A DNA stretch of 5,969 bases from Deltaproteobacteria bacterium (GTDB taxonomy: Bacteria; Desulfobacterota; JADFXK01): the NCBI GenBank assembly GCA_015233285.1, contig JADFYA010000049.1, positions 1 through 5,969 of the forward strand, given 5' to 3'. The notes under the pieces were generated by a model, which saw only the letters and a list, made by a program, of their open reading frames with translations, was not told the DNA's origin and did not search any database. Each line of letters starts with the position of its first letter. The first letter of the stretch is position 1. Made by a program: the position numbers and the translations under genes. This document shows, piece by piece, positions 1 through 5,740 of the stretch.

Positions 1-869
1 TGGTGGTTAAGCTGTCTTTACAGGGTGCCTACTTAGATCACCCGGGACTGATCACCCGGACGATTATCGACGGAATACGGGGCAGCCTGGAAACGCAGGG
101 CTGGAGTTCTCAGGATACCGGGAGAGAACCGGATGAAGATCACGGGCAAGCGGTGTACGTCAGGATGGAGGGCAAAAGATGCACCTTAAGCCTGGATATG
201 ACGGGAGAACGGCTCCACAAACGGGGCTATCGGGCCCATCCCGGCCGGGCGCCCATTCGGGAAACAACGGCAGCCGGAATTATCTTGTCTTCCGGGTGGG
301 AGGTGGGGGAGCCGTTAATGGACCTGACCTGCGGATCGGGAACCTTTGCCATTGAGGCGGCTATGTTGGCCAGGAATATGCCCCCCGGTCGGAACCGGAC
401 GTTTGGCTTTAGCCTATGGCCGGCCTTCAAGGAGCGCACCTGGGAATACCTTAAGAAACAAGCTGAAAGCCGGATTCTGGATCAGACTCCGGGGCCCATT
501 CATGCCTCTGATGTTGATTCCGAAGCCCTGGCCACAGCCCGGCAAAATGCCGAAGCGGCCGGAGTCCTGGGCAATCTCACCTTGAAACAATATGATTTCA
601 CCCAGACCGCGGCTCCGGATATTTCCGCCCCCACCGGATTGGTCGTGGCCAATCCTCCATACGGGAACAGGCTGGAAGAGCGGCAAACGGCCCTGGCCCT
701 GGTCAAAGAACTGGGTCGGTGTATTAAAAAACATTTTCACGGCTGGCGGTTTGCCATCGTCCTGCCGAAAGACCAGCGGTTCAAGGAGAGATTAAACCTC
801 ACCGTGGAGCGGTCCTTGATCTTGCCCCATGGCGGGCTTAAGGTGGAGGTGGTTTTTGGGAAGGTTTAA
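1..869 (+). CDS. RlmL-type class I SAM-dependent RNA (guanine-N2) methyltransferase, 5'-truncated by window
   Basis: Likely transfers a methyl group from SAM to a guanine N2 in structured RNA; the nearest well-known relative is the N-terminal half of E. coli RlmL (23S rRNA G2445). Numbering from the codon at base 3: a YRAHPGRAPIRETTAAGII block (76-94), typical of this family just before the Rossmann fold; SAM-binding motif I DLTCGSGTFAIEAA (107-120); an acidic SAM-ribose motif SDVD (169-172); and the catalytic motif IV NPPYGNRL (217-224). The frame is open to the window edge and 288 residues are visible, against roughly 370-390 for full-length members. The missing part should hold most of the N-terminal THUMP RNA-binding domain. 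The GTG at base 3 is therefore almost surely internal. The gene converges on the toxin gene with a 38-bp gap. The family call is firm; the exact RNA target (23S rRNA or tRNA, as in the related Trm14) cannot be read from the sequence. Confidence 0.9.
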   Translation, partial: VVKLSLQGAYLDHPGLITRTIIDGIRGSLETQGWSSQDTGREPDEDHGQAVYVRMEGKRCTLSLDMTGERLHKRGYRAHPGRAPIRETTAAGIILSSGWEVGEPLMDLTCGSGTFAIEAAMLARNMPPGRNRTFGFSLWPAFKERTWEYLKKQAESRILDQTPGPIHASDVDSEALATARQNAEAAGVLGNLTLKQYDFTQTAAPDISAPTGLVVANPPYGNRLEERQTALALVKELGRCIKKHFHGWRFAIVLPKDQRFKERLNLTVERSLILPHGGLKVEVVFGKV

Positions 870-907
870 CTGGGTAGGTGAATATCCAACGGAAAAAGCA
901 AAAATAA

Positions 908-1186
908 TTAGTGGGGAAAGTGTTTATAAAAATCACCCCGTTTGCCTGCATAGGTGAGGATAATTTGCCGGTGTTCTTCGTCAAAGAAGATTCCCACTCG
1001 ATACTTTCCAAAACGTAAGCGACCGTAACCTGGGTGTACAGCTATCTTTTTGAGGTTAGACCAATCAAAGGGATTAGACACGCCGTCTCTGTATTTCTCG
1101 AAAAAGCGATTTATCTTTACAGCCGCTTCTGGTGAAAGTTGCTCCACGCTTCTACGGTAGGCCGATGTCACAATGATTTTCCACAT
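908..1186 (-). CDS. RelE/ParE-superfamily type II toxin
   Basis: A 92-residue protein of the size and pattern of RelE/ParE toxins, which either cleave ribosome-bound mRNA (RelE branch) or poison gyrase (ParE branch). Visible features are an N-terminal strand MWKIIVTSAY, a helical hairpin (about 11-35), and the core strands YGRLRFGKYRVGIFFDEE (54-71) and IILTYAGKRGDFYKHF (75-90). The RLR..KYRVG motif and the basic C-terminal GKRGDFYK motif are the family hallmarks. Basic and aromatic residues K82, R83, D85 and Y87 lie where RelE-branch RNases carry catalytic residues, but the target cannot be decided by eye. The ATG at 1186 lies 6 bases after the antitoxin stop, with only a weak GGGAT ribosome site inside the antitoxin end, so translation is probably coupled. 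The gene order (antitoxin then toxin) and spacing support the call. Confidence 0.85.
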   Translation of the reverse strand: MWKIIVTSAYRRSVEQLSPEAAVKINRFFEKYRDGVSNPFDWSNLKKIAVHPGYGRLRFGKYRVGIFFDEEHRQIILTYAGKRGDFYKHFPH

Positions 1187-1192
1187 ATAGAA

Positions 1193-1459
1193 TTAATATC
1201 CCAGCCTTTTTTTTTCATCATCTAAGAAATCACCGAGCGGCATCATCTCTTCCGGTTTGGCCGTTTGTAGGCTGTATCTGATAGCATTGACCAACTCATC
1301 ATCTTCTACTTCATCTAAGTCATCCCAGGTCCTTGGTACTTTATTTTCCAACCAGAGTGAAATCAACTCTTGAATTCTTTCTTGTACTTCGGGGGAGGCG
1401 GCGTTATAGGCGGCGGCCACCTTTGAGTCTACTTTGATCATATCGGTCGAGGTGTTCAT
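1193..1459 (-). CDS. Putative antitoxin of the adjacent RelE/ParE-type toxin
   Basis: An 88-residue acidic protein directly upstream of and co-directional with the toxin, with a 6-base gap. It should bind and neutralise the toxin and, with it, repress the operon. The N-terminal half, IKVDSKVAAAYNAASPEVQE onward (8-40), predicts a short strand followed by a helix, and recalls small N-terminal modules seen in cyanobacterial and other antitoxin-like proteins. The C-terminal half (44-88) is rich in D and E (WDDLDEVEDDE at 45-55; a GDFLDDEKKRLGY tail), as expected of a toxin-wrapping segment. I see no certain ribbon-helix-helix, AbrB or Phd/YefM signature, so the DNA-binding mode is unknown. The ATG at 1459 has a clear GGGGGA ribosome site 6 bases upstream; the second ATG (codon 7) has no comparable site. 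The antitoxin role rests mainly on position. Confidence 0.72.
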   Translation of the reverse strand: MNTSTDMIKVDSKVAAAYNAASPEVQERIQELISLWLENKVPRTWDDLDEVEDDELVNAIRYSLQTAKPEEMMPLGDFLDDEKKRLGY

Positions 1460-1505
1460 TTTTGGTCCCCCGGACGGGTGAGGTTGTTTTCATGATGCCG
1501 GCAAG

Positions 1506-1523
1506 AAATCCTTGTAAGGATTT
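1506..1523. promoter_or_regulatory. Perfect 18-bp inverted repeat, likely autoregulatory operator
   Basis: The sequence AAATCCTTGTAAGGATTT has two perfect 8-base arms around a GT centre. It covers four bases of the -10 box and the expected transcription start of the toxin-antitoxin promoter. Placed there, a bound antitoxin or toxin-antitoxin complex would block RNA polymerase, the usual control of type II modules. It is followed by no T-run in the operon's direction, so it is not a terminator. Confidence 0.55.
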
Positions 1524-1548
1524 TAGCAAAGTCATCACCAAAAAACAA
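1520..1548 (-). promoter_or_regulatory. Sigma70-like promoter of the toxin-antitoxin operon
   Basis: On the minus strand a TTGTTT -35 box (1548-1543) is followed after exactly 17 bases by a TAAAAT -10 box (1525-1520). Transcription would start near 1513, giving a leader of about 55 bases before the antitoxin ATG. The near-consensus -10, ideal spacing and an overlapping inverted repeat support it. No experimental evidence is available. Confidence 0.6.
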
Positions 1549-1611
1549 AGGCTTTTTCCTCAGCTTTTGATTAATCGTCTTGTTTGGTTCTTCCGCCATA
1601 TTGATCTTAGG

Positions 1612-1776
1612 CTAATGACATTGAATTCCGGCCATGACGCCGCAGAAATTGATTGACACAACCTTGCAGCCATTATAGTCATAGAAGATAGGGGCGCTGC
1701 CCTGCAACGTAACCGTCCTGTTTCCACCCAGGTCGTGGCAACGGATCTTATTCTTGAAACAACAAATTATTGTCAA
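1612..1776 (-). pseudogene. Possible cysteine-rich small ORF or gene remnant (54 residues)
   Basis: A minus-strand frame from the TTG at 1776 to the TAG at 1612 reads like real protein: an IRCHDLGGNRTVTLQG segment (11-26), then SAPIFYDYNGCKVVSI (27-42) and FCGVMAGIQCH (44-54), with six cysteines in 54 residues and alternating hydrophobic strands. TTG is the only plausible start and has no ribosome site. The frame stays open a further 69 bases upstream, into alkD on the other strand, but that extension looks like noise. No family is recognised. It could be the remnant of a beta-rich protein, an unusual small gene with a non-ATG start, or chance. The antisense frame also reads openly here, which weakens the case. 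Confidence 0.22.
1653..1679 (+). promoter_or_regulatory. Weak promoter candidate for alkD
   Basis: A perfect TTGACA (1653-1658) is followed by TATAGT (1674-1679). The boxes are good but the 15-base spacer is shorter than the preferred 16-18. If used, it would give a leader of about 100 bases before the alkD ATG. A small GGGC-GCT-GCCC hairpin (1692-1702) lies in that leader and has no clear role. Confidence 0.35.
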
Positions 1777-1783
1777 TGGTACT

Positions 1784-2491
1784 ATGTCGGCATCAGCGGT
1801 TAAACGGGAACTTGAGACGCTTGGGCGCCCTGAGAAGGCTCGGCATTACGCGGGTTTTTTCAAAACCGGTCCGGGGGAATACGGGGAAGGGGATGTGTTT
1901 ATCGGCGTGACCGTGCCGGAGCAGCGCCGGATTGCCCGAGAGTATAGCCGGTTGAGCCTAGACGAGGTGGATCTGTTGCTTCATGACCGGATTCACGAAT
2001 GCCGGTTCACCGCCTTGCTCATCCTGATCCGGAAATTTGAACTAGCCGGCGCGGATGAGAAAAAGACGATATTCGATTTCTATCTCAGCCGGACCAAATA
2101 CGTGAACAATTGGGATTTGGTTGATCTCTCGGCGCCTAAGATAGTCGGAGCCTATCTCCTGCGTAACCCTGGGCAAAGAAGCATATTATATTCTATGTCA
2201 AAATCATCCGATCTTTGGGAGAGAAGAATTTCTATTATGGGGACATTTCCCATGATCAAAAATGGCCGGTTCGAAGACGCCCTAAAGATCGCCGCAGAAT
2301 TGCTCTCCGACGAACACGACTTGATTCATAAGGCGGTGGGGTGGATGCTCCGGGAAGTGGGGAAAGTTGACTTGATCGAGGAAGAAGTATTTTTAATTCA
2401 GTATTATAAAACAATGCCCCGGACCATGCTTCGATATGCTGTCGAGAAATTTGAGCCGCGCAAGCGAAAGCTCTACCTGAAGAGAGATTGA
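1784..2491 (+). CDS. alkD: AlkD-type DNA glycosylase (DNA alkylation repair protein)
   Basis: Removes positively charged or bulky alkylated purines (3-methyladenine, 7-methylguanine) in base-excision repair, without flipping the base. The 235-residue protein is all helical, as in the HEAT-like (ALK) repeat fold. Family motifs are FFKTGPGEYGEGDVFIGV (25-42), NNWDLVDLSAPKIVG (108-122), SSDLWERRISIMGTF (141-155) and HKAVGWMLREVGK (182-194). The residues lining the lesion pocket in Bacillus cereus AlkD (W109, D113, R148, W187) appear here as W110, D114, R148 and W187, so it is probably active. This near-identical numbering is the main reason for choosing the ATG at 1784. A TTG at 1754 would add ten residues (MKQQIIVNGT) that do not fit the family; neither start has a strong ribosome site. 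The stop is 61 bases before the DUF4416 start. Confidence 0.9.
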   Translation: MSASAVKRELETLGRPEKARHYAGFFKTGPGEYGEGDVFIGVTVPEQRRIAREYSRLSLDEVDLLLHDRIHECRFTALLILIRKFELAGADEKKTIFDFYLSRTKYVNNWDLVDLSAPKIVGAYLLRNPGQRSILYSMSKSSDLWERRISIMGTFPMIKNGRFEDALKIAAELLSDEHDLIHKAVGWMLREVGKVDLIEEEVFLIQYYKTMPRTMLRYAVEKFEPRKRKLYLKRD

Positions 2492-2556
2492 TGGCGGACC
2501 GGGCGCCAAAAAAAACAGATGATTTTTTTTCAACAGTTGGGAATGCCGGCAAATGA
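2491..2556 (+). other. 21-codon ORF linking alkD to the DUF4416 gene
   Basis: An ATG overlapping the alkD stop (TGATG) opens a 21-residue frame, MADRAPKKTDDFFSTVGNAG plus K, whose TGA overlaps the next gene's ATG (ATGA). Ribosomes ending alkD could thus reinitiate and be carried to the DUF4416 start. It contains runs of eight A and eight T, so it could equally be chance or a slippage-prone spacer. It is too short to assign a function. Confidence 0.25.
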
Positions 2557-3113
2557 GTACCCCCCGTCCTTTTGACCCGGTGAAATTGATCGTGAGCATC
2601 TTCGGCCTTGACCGGGGGCGGCTCACTGAGACGATCAAATTCTTGGCCGGGGTTTATGGCGAAGCAGACCTGGTCAGCCGGGTGATTCCGTTTGAGCATA
2701 CGGATTACTATTACCGGGAGATGGGCCGGCCTTTGTTTCGGCGAGTGGTCTCGTTTCGAGGCCTGATTCAATTCGAGGAACTCCCCGGGGTTAAGCTGGC
2801 CACCAATAAATACGAGCAGGATACGGCGGCGGAGACCCGACGGCGGGTCAACATCGACCCCGGAGTCATCTCCCGGGAGCGGCTTGTTCTGGCCACGGGC
2901 AAGAATTTTACCCACCGGATTCCCTTGACCAAAGGCATCTACGCGGATCTAACTTTGCTGTACACCCAAGGGAGATACCAATCGTTGCCCTGGACATATC
3001 CGGATTACGCCTCGGAAGAACTGCTGACCGCATTTCATCGCATCAGGCGCAACTATATCTATCAACTTAAAGAAGCGGAAAGCCGGACAACGGCAGGTAA
3101 GGATGGTTCATGA
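2553..3113 (+). CDS. DUF4416 family protein
   Basis: A 186-residue cytosolic protein that I recognise as DUF4416 (sometimes labelled GTP-binding without good evidence); the function is unknown. Conserved-looking blocks are an N-terminal DPVKLIVSIFG (8-18), FEHTDYYYREMG (47-58), RRVVSFRGLIQFEELPGVKL (63-82), TRRRVNIDPG (95-104), LVLATGKNFTHRIPLTKGIY (111-130) and LPWTYPDYAS (145-154). No P-loop, signal peptide or membrane segment is visible. The length matches the family (about 180). The ATG at 2553 places the usual PVKLxxSxF opening at residue 9; its ribosome site (GGGA, 10 bases away) is weak, and coupling from the 21-codon ORF may help. The last four bases overlap yicC, and DUF4416 genes are, as I recall, often beside yicC in Desulfobacterota. 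That suggests a shared RNA-related role, which is inference. Confidence 0.85.
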   Translation: MSTPRPFDPVKLIVSIFGLDRGRLTETIKFLAGVYGEADLVSRVIPFEHTDYYYREMGRPLFRRVVSFRGLIQFEELPGVKLATNKYEQDTAAETRRRVNIDPGVISRERLVLATGKNFTHRIPLTKGIYADLTLLYTQGRYQSLPWTYPDYASEELLTAFHRIRRNYIYQLKEAESRTTAGKDGS

Positions 3114-3988
3114 TTCGGAGTATGACGGCTTTTGGGTCGGCCAAGATAAGCCAGGGCGATGCCAACACCACCATTGAGATAAAGACGGTTAATAACCGTC
3201 ACCGCGATGTCAGCTTACATTTGCCACGGAAATACTATGCCCTGGAGGATAGGATCAAGGCCGTGGCCGCGGCCCGGATAGACCGGGGGCGAGTAGATTT
3301 GACTATCTCCACCGACTCCCTACCGGACCGAGTCGACGGTTTTGAGGTCAATCTGCCCTTAGCCCGGCAATTGTACGCGGCCCTCAGTTCACTCAACGCG
3401 GCCCTGGGACTCGATGACAAGGTGGAGCTGGCCCATTTGCTCCGGGTGAATGATATTGTTGTCCCGAAGCGGAATGATGAAGACCTGGATGCCGCCTGGC
3501 CGGCGATTCAAGACTGCCTGAATGAAGCATTTGATAACCTGGATTCCATGCGGCAAGCTGAAGGGCAAAACCTGGCCGATGATCTCATTTCTCGGCTCGA
3601 CCGCATCCTGAGCCTGCTGGGAGAACTGGAGAAGACCGCGGATGAGGTGCTTCTGTTGCATCAAACCAGGCTGGGGGAGCGGATGAAGGTGCTTTTGGGG
3701 CAAACGGAAATAGACCAGCAACGGCTGTTTCAAGAAGCGGCTTACTTTGCAGAACGAAGCGACATCACCGAGGAACTGGTCAGGTCAAAGAGCCACATCC
3801 GTCAATTTCGCCATTTTCTGGAATTGCCGGAACCGGTCGGCCGCCGGCTTGACTTCTTGATTCAGGAAATGGGCCGCGAAGCCAACACGATTGGATCGAA
3901 AGTCGGCAACGCCGCGGCCTCCCACGTCGTGGTCGAGATTAAGGGAGAGCTGGAACGGATCAGGGAGCAAGTTCAAAATATTGAGTAG
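3110..3988 (+). CDS. yicC: YicC family endoribonuclease
   Basis: YicC proteins are endoribonucleases; in E. coli YicC promotes decay of the small RNA RyhB. The 292-residue length is normal. The N-terminal YicC domain opens with the signature MIRSMTAFGSA (1-11; usually MIRSMTGFG, so A replaces G at residue 8) and continues with IEIKTVNNRHRDVSLHLP (22-39) and a DRGRVDLTI segment. The central part (about 150-205) is helical and probably coiled. The C-terminal DUF1732 domain (about 209-292) carries LDFLIQEMGREANTIGSK (247-264) and ends with ELERIREQVQNIE (280-292), nearly invariant in the family. Translation is well supported: AAGGA lies 6 bases before the ATG, and the start overlaps the DUF4416 stop (ATGA). 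An 83-base gap follows before remA. Confidence 0.95.
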   Translation: MIRSMTAFGSAKISQGDANTTIEIKTVNNRHRDVSLHLPRKYYALEDRIKAVAAARIDRGRVDLTISTDSLPDRVDGFEVNLPLARQLYAALSSLNAALGLDDKVELAHLLRVNDIVVPKRNDEDLDAAWPAIQDCLNEAFDNLDSMRQAEGQNLADDLISRLDRILSLLGELEKTADEVLLLHQTRLGERMKVLLGQTEIDQQRLFQEAAYFAERSDITEELVRSKSHIRQFRHFLELPEPVGRRLDFLIQEMGREANTIGSKVGNAAASHVVVEIKGELERIREQVQNIE

Positions 3989-4021
3989 GCTGCAGGCAAT
4001 GTCGTTGCACTGAATCTAAAC

Positions 4022-4051
4022 TTGAAACGTCGAACCTCGGCCTCTGATTAT
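4022..4051 (+). promoter_or_regulatory. Possible promoter upstream of remA-gmk-rlmB
   Basis: In the 83-base gap after yicC, TTGAAA (4022-4027) is followed after 18 bases by GATTAT (4046-4051). These match the sigma70 consensus at five and four of six positions. The -10 ends only 20 bases before the remA ATG, so the leader would be very short. It would give remA, gmk and rlmB their own transcription beside read-through from yicC. Confidence 0.3.
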
Positions 4052-4071
4052 TGTAACTCTACCGGTGGGCT

Positions 4072-4350
4072 ATGGAAAGCAAACTTATTAATGTCGGTTT
4101 CGGCAATTTTGTGGTCCTCGACCGGATCGTGACCATTGTCAATCCAGGATCTGCGCCCATGAAGCGGCTCAAGGAGGAGGCCAAAGACGCCAAGCGGTTG
4201 GTTGACGCGACCATGGGCCGGAGAACCCGGTCGGTAATCATTACCGACAGCAATCATGTTATCTTATCGGCGATTCAATCTGAAACCATCGCCCAGCGGT
4301 TTGGGGCCGATGTCCTTTCTAAGGAAAAGGTAAAAGATAAGGAAGGATGA
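4072..4350 (+). CDS. remA: RemA family DNA-binding regulator (DUF370)
   Basis: A small protein of the RemA/YlzA (DUF370) family. In Bacillus subtilis RemA is a ring-forming DNA-binding activator of biofilm-matrix and osmoprotection genes; in Gram-negative bacteria the target genes are mostly unknown. The 92 residues match the family length. Hallmarks are [20 protein letters not shown] (4-23), [20 protein letters not shown] (27-46), [20 protein letters not shown] (47-66) and ETIAQRF (71-77). The basic GRRTR loop (49-53) is the region implicated in DNA binding. The ATG at 4072 is the only possible start, because an in-frame TAA lies 16 bases upstream; its GGTGGG ribosome site is unusually close (2 bases). 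The stop overlaps gmk by four bases. The yicC-remA-gmk order is also found in Firmicutes, supporting an old functional or expression link. Confidence 0.93.
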   Translation: MESKLINVGFGNFVVLDRIVTIVNPGSAPMKRLKEEAKDAKRLVDATMGRRTRSVIITDSNHVILSAIQSETIAQRFGADVLSKEKVKDKEG

Positions 4351-4970
4351 GCGTGGCCGGACAACTTTACGTGATTACCGCTCCTTCAGGTACCGGTAAG
4401 ACGACCATCATTCGGCGTCTTCTGGGGCAATTGGAAAATGTTGATTTTTCCGTGTCCCACACGACCCGCGCCCCGAGGGAGCGAGAGGTGCCGGGGCGGG
4501 ATTATTTTTTTGTCAGTGAAGCAGAATTCAAATCAATGGTCGAGAGCGGAGCCTTTGTCGAATGGGCTCGGGTGCACGGTAATTATTACGGCACGTCAAA
4601 GTTTATGATCAATCAGAGCCTGGAGCAAGGCCGTGATTTGCTTTTGGACATAGATATCCAGGGCGCGATAAACATTAAACGGCACTATCCAGAAGCCGTT
4701 TATATCATGTTTGCCCCGCCTTCATTTCATGAGCTTAAGGCCCGGCTGACCGGGCGGGGGTCTGAGGCCCCGGAGAGCCTGAGACTCAGGCTGGCTAATG
4801 CCCGCCACGAAATAGAGTCATTCAAAGAATTTAATTACATGATCATTAACCAGGACGTTGACCGGGCCTTAGTGGAAACATTATCCATATTCACTGCGGA
4901 ACGTCTTCGGGTGAGCCAGTGCGCTTCTAAGATCGAGGATCTACTTCTTCACTGGGATGAGGTGATATGA
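4347..4970 (+). CDS. gmk: Guanylate kinase
   Basis: Phosphorylates GMP to GDP with ATP, an essential step in GTP, dGTP and (p)ppGpp supply. The 207-residue length is typical. The P-loop APSGTGKTT (12-20) is followed by the GMP-binding segment [20 protein letters not shown] (35-54) with its S, R and Y contacts, then [14 protein letters not shown] (about 72-85), the DIDIQGA strand-loop and the lid segment TGRGSE. All expected catalytic arginines and lysines appear present. The start overlaps remA (ATGA). The ATG at 4347 lies only 3 bases after AAGGA, and 0 from the longer AAGGAAGG run; the GTG at 4353 (third codon) is better spaced, so the true start may be two codons later. The stop overlaps rlmB. 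The rpoZ gene often found after gmk is absent. Confidence 0.97.
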   Translation: MSVAGQLYVITAPSGTGKTTIIRRLLGQLENVDFSVSHTTRAPREREVPGRDYFFVSEAEFKSMVESGAFVEWARVHGNYYGTSKFMINQSLEQGRDLLLDIDIQGAINIKRHYPEAVYIMFAPPSFHELKARLTGRGSEAPESLRLRLANARHEIESFKEFNYMIINQDVDRALVETLSIFTAERLRVSQCASKIEDLLLHWDEVI

Positions 4971-5725
4971 CTGATCTGATTGCCGGTATAAATCCTGTAT
5001 TCGAAGTTCTCAAGGAGAGGCCTGATCAGATTAACCAGATCGTGGCCGCGGCCGAAAGACGTGACGAACGATTGAATAAAATTATTGAATTGGCTCGGCT
5101 AAACCATATTAAGGTAAGCACTTTGCCCCGGCGGATGTTGGATCAGAAGTATCCTGAGATTCTGCATCAGGGAGTCGTGGCGCTGGTCGCGCCTTATCAG
5201 TATGTGGAAATGGAAGATGTCTTGAGCCGGGTCTCCGCCGCGTCAGGACCATTTACTTTGCTGGCCTTAGATGGGATTACTGATCCACATAACCTGGGGG
5301 CTTTGATCAGGACGGCCGCCGCGGCGCAAGTCCAGGCGGTCATTGTTACCACCCACCGGAGTACCCTGATTACGTCTACCGTCCAGAAGACCGCAGCCGG
5401 AGCCTTGGCCCATGTGTCGGTAGTCCGGGCGCTGAACCTGGCTCAGAGCCTGCAGCAGTTAAAAGATTCCGGGTTTTGGGTTTACGGGGCCACGGTGCGG
5501 GATGGGCGTGACTATCGAGCTACGGATTATGCCGAGCGGATGGTTTTGGTCCTGGGCAGTGAAGATAAGGGACTGAGGCCGCTGATTGCCAAGACCTGCG
5601 ATTACCTGGTCACGATTCCGTTGAATCCCAAAGTGCCGTCCTTGAACGTTTCGGTGGCGGGGGGGATCTTGATGTTTGAAATGGCGAAGAGGTGGTCTCC
5701 GCCATCCGGGATTAACATTTCTTAA
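4967..5725 (+). CDS. rlmB: 23S rRNA (guanosine-2'-O-)-methyltransferase RlmB, TrmH/SpoU family
   Basis: Transfers a methyl group from SAM to a ribose 2'-OH; RlmB of E. coli modifies G2251 in the P-loop of 23S rRNA. The 252-residue protein has an N-terminal substrate-binding domain (about 1-80, starting LIAGINPVFEVL) and a knotted SPOUT domain. Motif 1 is DGITDPHNLGALIRTA (102-117) with N109 and catalytic R115; motif 2 is VLGSEDKGLRPLI (195-207) with E199; motif 3 is IPLNPKVPSLNVSVAGG (217-233) with S225 and N227. It is complete. The ATG at 4967 overlaps the gmk stop and has a strong GAGGTGAT ribosome site ending at the start. It is the last gene of the run, ending 15 bases from the convergent kinase gene. 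RlmB fits the presence of the N-terminal domain, but a related SpoU enzyme with another RNA target (e.g. mitochondrial Mrm1-like or tRNA Gm18) cannot be excluded. Confidence 0.92.
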   Translation: MTDLIAGINPVFEVLKERPDQINQIVAAAERRDERLNKIIELARLNHIKVSTLPRRMLDQKYPEILHQGVVALVAPYQYVEMEDVLSRVSAASGPFTLLALDGITDPHNLGALIRTAAAAQVQAVIVTTHRSTLITSTVQKTAAGALAHVSVVRALNLAQSLQQLKDSGFWVYGATVRDGRDYRATDYAERMVLVLGSEDKGLRPLIAKTCDYLVTIPLNPKVPSLNVSVAGGILMFEMAKRWSPPSGINIS

Positions 5726-5740
5726 GATCAACCAGTAGGA

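Larger units (their letters stand above)
1456..1599 (-). other. Possible 47-residue small ORF overlapping the antitoxin start
   Basis: An ATG at 1599 opens a 47-residue frame beginning MAEEPNKTINQKLRKK, with LFFGDDFAKILTRI in its middle and a basic, polar tail. Its TGA overlaps the antitoxin ATG (ATGA), an arrangement typical of coupled genes. Against it being a gene: only a weak ribosome site (AAGAT) precedes it, the better operon promoter and operator lie inside it, and I recognise no family. It is in the same frame as the 54-codon ORF upstream, separated from it only by a TAG and four codons. It may be the tail of a broken gene, a true small gene, or chance. Confidence 0.22.
1460..1783. 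other. Intergenic region between the toxin-antitoxin operon and alkD
   Basis: About 324 bases of more A/T-rich sequence separate the divergent antitoxin and alkD genes. It contains the toxin-antitoxin promoter and operator (1506-1548), a weak promoter candidate for alkD (1653-1679), and a minus-strand frame broken by one TAG. No tRNA, insertion-sequence ends or strong terminator was found. A plus-strand TTG frame at 1462-1656 also exists but shows no family features. Confidence 0.6.

Noticed and set aside
870..907. Bidirectional terminator between the methyltransferase and toxin genes
   Set aside because: There are A/T runs but no G-C-rich hairpin in either direction.
1462..1656. 64-codon plus-strand frame opposite the broken minus-strand frame
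   Set aside because: It starts with TTG without a ribosome site, overlaps the toxin-antitoxin promoter and operator in antisense, and has no recognisable family pattern; likely a shadow.
1657..1803. Plus-strand open frame reading into the alkD start region
   Set aside because: It reads plausibly near its end but has no good start, ends inside alkD in another frame, and is the antisense of the cysteine-rich minus-strand frame.
2508..2530. A8 ... T8 inverted repeat after alkD as a terminator
   Set aside because: The stem would be A-T only, with no G-C core, and it sits in a gap bridged by overlapping start and stop codons.
2256..2915. Long minus-strand ORF of 219 codons across alkD and DUF4416
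   Set aside because: It is antisense to two genes with clear family motifs; its sequence is low-complexity and shadow-like.
3989..4010. Hairpin GCAA-TGTCG-TTGC after yicC as a terminator
   Set aside because: The stem is only four bases and is not followed by a T-run.
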